In this document: positions 56,406-64,000 of the stretch, one piece after another
Layout: every line of letters begins with the position of its first letter
How positions within the stretch are numbered: the first letter of the stretch is position 1
Assembly: GCF_000208745.1 (NCBI RefSeq)
Contig: NC_030858.1
Coordinates: 11,412,454 to 11,476,453, forward strand
Length of the DNA stretch: 64,000 nt
Source: Theobroma cacao
Lineage: Eukaryota > Streptophyta > Magnoliopsida > Malvales > Malvaceae
Direction: 5' to 3'
Translations under genes and position numbers: made by a program
Notes under the pieces: model-generated
The model's input: only the letters and a program-made list of their open reading frames with translations
The model's database searches: none
Told to the model about the DNA's origin: nothing

Positions 56406-58045
56406 ATGGCTCAACAAAAAACTATAGTTGTTGAGGGACAATCAACAAACAAACCACCTCTGTTTGATGGCTTTAATTATCCTTATTGGAGTACTAGAAT
56501 GTCAATCTATATTAGGGCTTTAGATTATGAAATGTGGGACGTCAGAACTGATGGACTCTTTATGCCATCAACCGTGAATGTAGTAACAACTGAGTTGATG
56601 CCCAAGCCAAGGTCTAAATGGACTAAGGCTGAAACTAAGAAAGTTCAAGTAAACTTTAAGGCCATCAACACATTACATTGTGCCTTGACCCCCACTGAAT
56701 TTAACAAAGTCTAAAGCTATACAACAGCTAAACAAGTGTGGAAAAAACTTAGAATAATCCATGAACGGACTTCTCAAGTAAATGAGTCCAAAATTGCTCT
56801 CTTAACACATAGTTATGAAATGTTCAAAATAGAGCCTAGTAAAGACATCACCAACATGTTTAATAGGTTTACAAACATTACAAATAAATTAAGTTAGCTA
56901 GGCAAGCCTATCCTTGAACATAAATTAATTAAGAGACTGCTTAGATGCTTACCAAAATCCTAGAAACCAAAAGTGACTGCCATTAGAGAGGCTAAAGATC
57001 TGAACATCATCACTCTCGATGAGATATGTGGTTCTCTTCTCACTCATGAGCTGGAGCTTAAGGACGAAGAAGAAGAAGAAGAAGACCGAAGGGAAGCAAA
57101 GGAAAAGAAAAAGAGCATTGCACTTAAAGCCAACATTCTTGAAAAAGAGTTGGAAGAGCTTTCCTGTGATGATGATGAAAATTTAGCTCTAGTTCCAAGA
57201 AAATTCAGAAAACTAATGAGTAGAAGAAATCGAAAGCTAACTAGAAGAGGTTTCAGGAAATACCAAGGTGCTTCATGAAAAATAAGGAACAAAAATGACT
57301 CTAATAAAAATGAGGAGATAATCTGCTACAAATGCAAGAAACCTGGTCACTTCAAGTCCGAATGTCCATTGCTGAAAGATGAAATCCCCAAGAAAAATAA
57401 AAGATCCAAGAAAGCAATGGTGGCTGCTACATGGTCAGACAGTGACACATCAAGCTCTGAAACTGATGATGAAAAATCTGAGGAAAAAGCAAACATCTGT
57501 TTAATGGCACAAGAAGATGAATCAAAGGTATCCTCATCCCCTTGCATTAATTCTTATGATGATTTACAGGATGAATATGAATGCCTTTATGATGAATTTG
57601 AAAAACTTTTTTCAAAATACAAATCATTAAAGAAAAGGCTGCATTACTTAAAAATGATTTGGAGCAAATTAAACAAGAGTTCACCTTTGTTTTTGAGTAA
57701 AGAAATATTTTGCAAGTTGAGTTAGAACACTCAAAAACAAACTTTGAGTTTTTAAAACAAGAGTTGGAAAACAAGTCTGAAGCTTTGCAAATAACTCTTG
57801 ATGAAAACACAACTCTTAAATGTTTAAAAAATGAATCTTCAAAAAGAGAAGCATACCACAATAAATATTCAGCTAAAGCATTACCTAGATGTTATAATTG
57901 TAGTAAACATGGTCATTTGTCATATGACTGTTTTAAGAAAAGAAAAGTACAAAAAGTTAAGAAAATTTGGATACCTAAGGGATCCTTTGCTGCAACTAAC
58001 AGTCACGGACCCATCAAAGTATGGGTACCTATAAAGAAAAACTAA
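56406..58045 (+). pseudogene. Sirevirus copy 2 gag
   Basis: I take ATG 56406 (MAQQK) rather than 56397, because copy 1 has no ATG at the upstream position. The protein shows 'NKPPLFDGFNYPYWSTRMS', the UBN2-type core, a poly-glutamate run from a GAA repeat (57068-57088), knuckle 1 'CYKCKKPGHFKSEC' (57330-57371), a serine/acid-rich part, a predicted coiled region, and knuckle 2 'CYNCSKHGHLSYDC' (57892-57933). In-frame stops are TAA after 'NKV' (56712-56714), TAG 56895-56897, TAG 56961-56963 and TGA near 57279. A frameshift lies near 57640. The two TAGs are shared with copy 1. The frame closes at TAA 58043-58045. Confidence 0.9.
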
Positions 58046-61000
58046 AATTCTATTTTGTAGGTTGAGCTGGACTTAAAAGAGATATGTTCAAGAGCTCAAC
58101 TCAAGAAGAAACAGCCTTGGTACTTGGATAGTGGTTGTTCACGGCACATGACAGGACATGAAATGCTGTTTGCTCAGTTGGATAAGAGAAAGGGAGGAAC
58201 CGTATCCTTTGGAGATGATTTAAAAGGCAGAATACATGGTATAGGTACAGTTGGTAAGAGTTCCCAAACTTAAATTAGTCATATATTGCTAGTTAAAGGC
58301 TTAAAGTGTAATCTATTAAGTATTAGTCATTTGTGTGATAAAGGATTTAAAGTATGTTTTGATTCAACTAAGTGTGAAATGGTTGATATGAGTACAAATA
58401 AAATCTCATTTATAGGAAAAAAGTTGAAGAACATGTATGTAATTTTTCTTGAAGACCTTGATGTGAAAAGTGAAGTATGTCTTGTTGCAAATGCTGAGAA
58501 TGATAACTGGTTATGGCATAGGAGATTAGGACATGTAAGCATGCATACTATGTCTAAATTAATAAATAAAAATCTTGTTGCTGGACTGCCAGAATTAAAA
58601 TTTGAAAAAGATAGAATATGTGAAGCTTGCCAACTAGGAAAACAAGTTAGAACATCCTTTAAGACTAAGAAAATAGTGTCAACATCGAGACCTCTTGAAT
58701 TGTTGCACATTGATCTATTTGGATCAATAAGCACAACTAGCTTAGGAGGTAAATCTTATGGCTTTGTAATAGTTGATTACTATTCTAGATATACTTGGGT
58801 ATACTTCTTTGCTCATAAGAATGGTGCTCTACAAGCATTCTTAAGTTATTGTAAGAAAGTAGAAAATGAAAAAGGACTAGCCATAGTTAGCATAAGGAGT
58901 GACCATGGAGGAGAATTTGAGAATGATGAGTTTGAAAAATTTTGCAATGAAAAAGGGTTGGATCACAATTTTTCTACACCTAGAACACCCTAGCAAAATG
59001 GAGTTGTAGAGAGGAAAAACAGAACATTAAAAGAAATGGCTAGGACCATGTTATGTGATAACAACCTACCTAAATATCTTTGGGCTGAGGCAATAAATAT
59101 AGCAGCTTATATCCTTAATAGAGTCTCAATAAGACCCTTGATTTCAAAGACTCCATATGAACTCTACAAAGATATGAAACCAAATATTTCTCACCTTAGG
59201 AGTTTTGGCTATAAATGCTTTGTATTGAACAATGGAAAACAGCCCCTATGGAAGTTTGATGCAAAGAGTGATGAAGCAATATTTTTAGGATATGCATTAA
59301 ACTCAAAGGCTTATAGAGCTTTTAACAAAAGGACCCTAACCATTGAAGAATCAGTCCATGTAGTTTTTGATCAGTCAAATGCATTACAAAAAGAAGTTCA
59401 TGATGATGATGATGAAATAGAAATCCTAGAAAAACAAATGGAGGAAATGAGCTTAAAGAACAATAAAAATAATGAAGAAAGCTCATCTAGAAGAGAAAAT
59501 GAAACTCCATTTTTAAGAAATCTGCAAAGAGTAAAAAATCAGCATGATGATCTACCAAGGAGTTGGAGATTTGTAGGAGATCACCCACAAGACCAAATAA
59601 TAGGTGACATTTCACAAAGAGTTAGAACGAGGAAAACAACTAGAGAAACTTGTGCATTTTCAACTTTTATATCTAAAATTGAACCTAAAATCTTTGAAAA
59701 ATCTGAAAATGAGGAAAGTTGGGTAATGGCCATGCAAGAAGAACTCGATCAATTCACTAGGAATCATGTATGGTCATTGGTACCTAGACCTTCAAATCAT
59801 CCTATTGTTCGTACTAAATGGGTATTTGGAAATAAAGTAGATGAACAAGGAAATGTAGTTAGAAACAAAGCTAGGCTGGTAGCAAAAGGATACAACCAAG
59901 AAGAAGGAATAGATTATGATGAAACCTTTGCTCCCGTAGCTAAGATTGAAGCCATAAGGTTGTTGCTAGCTTTTGCATGCTGCATGAATTTTAAGTTGTA
60001 CCAAATGGATGTAAAAAATGCATTCTTAAGTGGGCTAATTCAAGAGGAAGTTTTTGTAGAACAACCACTTGGTTTTGAAGATTTTGAAAAATCTGATAAT
60101 GTCTTTAAGCCTCAAAAAACATTGTATGGATTGAAACAAGCTTCTAGAGCTTGGTATGAGAAGCTTTCAAAATTTCTAGTTGAAAAAGGATATGATAGAG
60201 GCAGCATCGATACTACATTGTTCAATAAGAGCTATCTAAATGATTTAACTATTGTGCAAATATATATGGATGATATTGTATTCGGTGCAACTAATGAAGC
60301 TTTATGCAAGAACTTTGCAAAGGAAATGTAGGGTGAATTTGAGATGAGCATGATGGAAGAGTTGAAGTACTTCATTGGTCTTCAAATTAAGCAAAGTGAG
60401 AAAGGAATCTTCATCAATCAAGAAAGATATACTCATGATATGCTTAAGAAATTTGATATGCTGAAGCTGAAATCAATTTCCACACCAATGAGTGCATCTA
60501 CCAAACTTGACATAGATGAAAAAGGAAAAGATGTAAATCAAAAGCTCTATAGAGGTATGATCAACTCTCTTTTTTACTTAACAGAAAGTAGACCAGATAT
60601 TCAGTTTTGTGTGTGCTTATGTGCTAGATTTCAGTCACAGCCTAAGGAATCACACCTAACAGCTGTTAAGATAATTTTTAGATACCTCATAGACACTCAA
60701 GAACTAGGAATATGGTACTATAGAAACTCAACTCTTAACTTAGTTGGATATTCAGATGCTAACTTTGCTGACAGCAGAACTGATAGGAAAAGCACTAGTG
60801 AAACATGCCAATTTTTAGGAAGGATTGGTCCAACAAGAAGCAAAACTTAGTAGTACTATCGACAGCAAAGGCTGAATATGTTTCATTAGGTAGTTGCTGT
60901 GCACAAATCCTTTGGATCAAGCAACAATTAAAAAACTATGGAATAATTATGCATAATGTACCAATATACTGTGATAACACAAGTGCAATCAATATATCAA

Positions 61001-61202
61001 AAAATCATGTGCAACATTCTAGGACTACGCACATTGAAATTAGACATCATTTTATTAGAGACCATGTAGTGAAAATGACATTAAAATAGACTTTGTGAAT
61101 ACTCTACATCAATTAGTAGACATTTTTACCAAACCACTGAGTGAAGATAGATTTTGTGAGATTAGAAGAAATTTAGGGATGGTTAATGTGAAGGAATTAT
61201 AA
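58046..61202 (+). pseudogene. Sirevirus copy 2 pol: protease, integrase, RT, RNase H
   Basis: It lies in the same frame as the end of gag. Protease 'WYLDSGCSRHMTG' (near 58119) is intact at D-S-G. Integrase has 'WHRRLGHVSMHTM', 'CEACQLGKQ', 'LLHIDLFG', 'SDHGGEFENDEFEKFC' and 'NGVVERKNR', so both zinc ligands and the D-D-E triad look whole. RT has 'TKWVFGNKVDEQGNV', 'YQMDVKNAFLSG', 'LYGLKQASRAWYEKL' and 'YMDD' at 60263-60274, where relatives usually have YVDD. RNase H has 'YSDANFADS' and 'AEYVSLGSCCAQ'. Lesions are TAA 58271-58273, TAG 58991-58993, TAG 60329-60331, a frameshift near 60830 and another near 61090. Pol ends at TAA 61200-61202. Confidence 0.92.
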
Positions 61203-61597
61203 GAAAATCTTCGGGTCTCACATTGAAAACAGAATGCAATCAGTCGACTAAGGAATCTTTAGTCAACTAAGAGTAGCCTGACATCCTTAAATAATAAGAC
61301 TCAGTGAGTTTAATGAAATAGGAGTAAATTGTGGTAAAAATTTGATTTACTGGGTGTAAAGAGGAATAGAGTAGAGTCGCCAAAGGTAAATAATCAAAAT
61401 TTTAGAGGGAGATTTGAAAATATAAAGAAATAAAAGTAGGGCAGTTCTTAAAGGAAGATGAGAAGTTTTCTGAGCAATAACTGCTGCCAACCTCTTCTTC
61501 TCTCTCCTTTGCAACCCGTTGCTCTAAAAATAAAAACCTAAATCTTCTTAGTTGCCTCTAAAACTAACTCAGATTTTCAAAAATTTTTAGAACCAAA
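61203..61597 (+). other. Spacer between pol and the 3' ORF, with one LTR-type palindromic module
   Basis: Non-coding. Bases 61226-61290 hold ACAGAA..CAGTCGACTAAGG..TAGTCAACTAAGAG, the same pattern as the LTR modules. The remainder is AT-rich. Confidence 0.75.
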
Positions 61598-63545
61598 ATG
61601 GCTAAAACATCTCGAGTAAAGATGTATCAGATAAGAAGAAAAGAAAAAGGCCAATGGAGGAAGAAACTGGAACAGAAAGTCAAAAGAAGAAACTGAAAAT
61701 TGTGCCTACCTCAGTAAAGGAAATAGTCGAGAAACTAAGAGAAAACAAGCAGAGAATACACAAGAAGAAAGATACAGAACCCTCACTCCAGAAAGGTATC
61801 AGTTCTTTTTGTTCTTCGAAATTTAGAAATAAGCTGCATGAGTATAGATTCAAGAATATAGAAAATGCATTAATCTCCTGCGAAAAGTTTATTGATTGGA
61901 TGAGTTTTAAGGAAAATGTAGAAATCTAAACCAGTCTATCTGAGTACTTTGATGAGCTTAAACTTAAAGGTTACAACACCTTTAAGAATAGGTCATATAG
62001 TCTAAGTCTGGTTAAAGAATTTTACTTTAGCATTGCTCTAAAAGAAAAAGAATTAGTAGATTCTGATAACTATGTAGAAGATGGCCTGAATGTCTATTTG
62101 AATGGAAAAGAGTTTATTGTGACTGTTGGAGATTTAGGGAACCTGCTAAAATTAGAGGGTGAAGTAGGTGAATTTGAACTTCCAAAAAAATATGATCCAT
62201 CCTCACTATGGGAGATCATCACTGAAAAGAAAGAAAAATACTCCTCTAAAAGTAATTCAAGTCTAATAATCAATCCATAGATTAGGATACTGCATTACTT
62301 CATTGCAGCAAATATTCAAGGGAGGAGTGGAAGTCTTAGCTACATTAGCCTCCAAGATCTTTGGCTGATGGAACATACTTTTAATGGAGTGTCTTAAATC
62401 TGGGGAAATTTATGATTGAGAAAATGAGAAGTGCCTGCAGACTTGATAAGGTAAATCTGCCATATGGGAATGTGATTACATCCCTTGTGCAGAAGAAAGG
62501 AATATGGGCTAAAAGGTATGACATGGACCTAGTGAAAACCAAAGACCAAGCCATTTATTATGGCAGCTTAATTAAGATGGGGTATGTGCTCGATGGAGAG
62601 AAGTTTATCAAAACCTCCAAAATTGGCCCAAGAAAATATCACAGTCTGCCTTCTCAACTTGAAGAAGCCCTTTTCAGATTTTCGAATGAGATGATTTTTA
62701 ATTTGCTTATAAGGATTGATGGTAAGCTAACTGACCAAGGAGTGAAGCTACAGAAAATGGAAGATAAAATCACTGAGTTGGAAAACAAGCTGAAAGAGAA
62801 AGAAAACATGACGTCTGAACTTGTGGCTACAGACAGTTCTGCCACATCCAATACTGCACCTGCACAGCAAAGTGCTGAAGGTTCAATAGAGCCAGCAGAG
62901 AAGTCTGCAAGTTCTGGCAGTCAAGCAAAAGGCTCTACCTACAAGTCTACTAATCCTGTTTTGCAAATTGAGGACTCCCCACAAGGAGTTGATCAGCTAG
63001 CCAAATCACACTCCCTTAAACCTCAAAGCAAAAATGACTCAAAATAAGGAACTGAAGTAGCTGGTGCAGAAACTGAGAAACAATAGGCCTTTTCTCTAAA
63101 TTTAGAGAAAGTTTCCATTATGGACATTTTTTATCAAATGGTCAGAGAGGAACAAGCTGAAAAAGACACTGTCAAGACAGCAACTCAGAAGGATGGTGCA
63201 AATGTAAGAAAAGGAAAGAAACTTGCTTCAACTCCCAAACTAAATGCAAAAACAGGGAAACTAGAAGCTACCACAACACCACCAATTGAGGCAAAACAAC
63301 CAACCAAAGGAAGAAAGACTATGGAAACCAAGACAACTTTTCTCAAAAGAAGAAAGTCTTTCAGATTGGCAGAGAAGTCCAAACTAGTTTTAACCTCTTC
63401 TCCTCACAATCCAGTTCATGTTTCAAACAAATCTTCTCCAAACTCCTCTCCTAGAAAGTCATCTCCTCTCCGAGAACCCTCTCTGTTTCCTCTTAACCCT
63501 TTCTATGGAACTGAATCCTCACCCTTTGCCTCATCCAATGACTAG
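61598..63545 (+). pseudogene. Sirevirus 3' ORF (envelope-like position), about 650 codons
   Basis: The probable start is ATG 61598. A one-base shift near 61620 leads into a lysine-rich N-terminus, then a folded-looking central part: 'FKNRSYSLSLVKEFYFSI', 'VYLNGKEFIVTVGDLGNLL', 'ILHYFIAANIQG' and 'LWLMEHTFNGVS'. This order resembles the plant transposon-associated domain found in many plant retroelement ORFs (recalled as PF20167-like, not checked). A coiled coil follows ('KLQKMEDKITELENKL', 62744-62791), then a Ser/Thr/Pro- and Lys-rich tail. I see no signal peptide or membrane segment. Stops at 61927, 62278, 63045 and 63084 and a shift near 62395 inactivate it. The size and place match the envelope-like ORF of SIRE-type elements, but envelope function is not supported by what I can see. 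Confidence 0.75.
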
Positions 63546-63568
63546 AATCCCCCTCCTTTGATGCTGAC

Positions 63569-63583
63569 AAAAAGGGAGAGAAG
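63569..63583 (+). promoter_or_regulatory. Polypurine-tract-like run after the 3' ORF
   Basis: AAAAAGGGAGAGAAG, followed by a second purine patch (AAGGGAGCAGGAA, from 63592). Sireviruses are known for repeated polypurine tracts near the 3' LTR; these two would be upstream copies. Confidence 0.6.
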
Positions 63584-63702
63584 TATGGTACCAAGGGAGC
63601 AGGAACTAAGAACCAAAGAATAATGTTTAAAAATAAAAAAAGTTAGGATAGAGGAATCAAGTGTGAGACTTTGACCTTTATAGACTCATAGATAGAAGTA
63701 GA

Positions 63703-64000
63703 TGTGATATCCCTGATCAGGGATAATTTCATCATTTCTTTAGTAAGCCCCTAAAAGTAAGATTTTAAACAATATTATGGCCTAAGTAGGCCTAAGGCAT
63801 AAATGGATGATTAAATAAGGGTAAAATAATGAAGGAAATAAAAATGATGATGATTTCCACTATAGGTGCAAAATGGTCATTTTTCACCTTGGGTCAAAAT
63901 TTTTAGGTTTTCATGAACCCGAGCATTTCTAGACCATTATGGACCTTGTCCTAGTGTCAAAGGAGTAAAAGATTGCATAAAGGATTGGAAGAGAACAAGT
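63703..64000 (+). mobile_element. Probable start of another Gypsy LTR
   Basis: From TGTGATATCC the sequence changes character and contains phrases typical of large plant Gypsy LTRs (CAAAATGGTCATTTTTCACC). It runs to the window edge. Expected Sirevirus tract and LTR start (TGTTGGCTCC) do not appear, which fits an insertion. The TSD is outside. Confidence 0.5.

Larger units (their letters stand above)
55274..63702 (+). mobile_element. Sirevirus copy 2 (Copia) with 3' envelope-like ORF; 3' LTR outside
   Basis: 5' LTR, primer-binding site, gag with two zinc knuckles, protease, integrase, RT, RNase H, a 395-bp spacer, a long 3' ORF and a polypurine-rich stretch are in the expected order for the Sirevirus genus. 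It inserted into the Athila-like gag. The element is interrupted near 63703 by what looks like another LTR start, so its own 3' LTR is not seen. It is the best preserved of the Sireviruses here, but stops and frameshifts are present in each gene. Confidence 0.92.

Noticed and set aside
57068..57088. GAA repeat as a microsatellite of interest
   Set aside because: It is short and encodes the poly-glutamate of the Sirevirus gag.

Overview
The window is plant nuclear DNA made almost entirely of transposable elements. I see no convincing host gene, tRNA or rRNA. The evidence for a plant, probably a dicot, is the set of element lineages: Gypsy chromoviruses of the Tekay/Del type with roughly 3-kb LTRs, an Athila-like Gypsy of the Ogre/Tat/Athila (OTA) clade, Sirevirus-type Copia elements with two zinc knuckles and an extra 3' ORF, an Ale-like Copia, and hAT-like non-autonomous elements. 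Almost all primer-binding sites match plant initiator tRNA-Met. Two N gaps (9983-10741 and 51789-52515) are assembly holes.

Left part (1-14.6 kb). This holds the 3' end of a Tekay LTR (to 367), a truncated Copia RT/RNase H fragment with its 3' LTR (625-2808), and an RNase H relic (2919-3380). A complete but gag-only Tekay element follows at 3915-11747, with a perfect TAAAA target-site duplication (TSD) and pol replaced by about 0.35 kb of unrelated sequence. Two hAT-like elements and AT-rich filler come next.

Right part (14.6-64 kb) is one deep nest whose right-hand ends lie outside the window. An Ale-like Copia (from about 14.59 kb) was hit by a roughly 4-kb LTR (15304-23257, TSD ATCAT). 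That LTR was in turn hit by an antisense Tekay solo LTR (16379-19311, TSD AAAAT) and a Sirevirus solo LTR (19978-21040). The same Ale-like Copia was later split at 26662 by Sirevirus copy 1. Copy 1 received a full-length Tekay element in its gag (27999-44975, TSD AATTG), which carries two further Tekay solo LTRs (31639-34628 antisense, TSD GACAT; 41104-44099, TSD CGGTT). Copy 1 is broken off at 48175 by an antisense Athila-like element. That element's gag is broken at 55273 by Sirevirus copy 2 (55274-63702), and copy 2 is cut by what looks like another LTR start near 63703.

Every element is coding-dead. Lesions include stop codons mostly of the TGG or CAG to TAG/TGA kind, frameshifts, lost catalytic residues (Tekay protease, RT and integrase) and large deletions (Athila RT-RNase H-integrase core). 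The parts worth a second look are mostly non-coding or architectural. They are a stem-loop with an AGGA-type loop just upstream of the polypurine tract in both Tekay and Athila elements with different but still paired stems; a variable-number palindromic TTAGTCGACTAA module in Sirevirus LTRs with an extra copy between pol and the 3' ORF; in-frame stops shared by the two Sirevirus copies; and the roughly 650-codon 3' ORF of Sirevirus copy 2.
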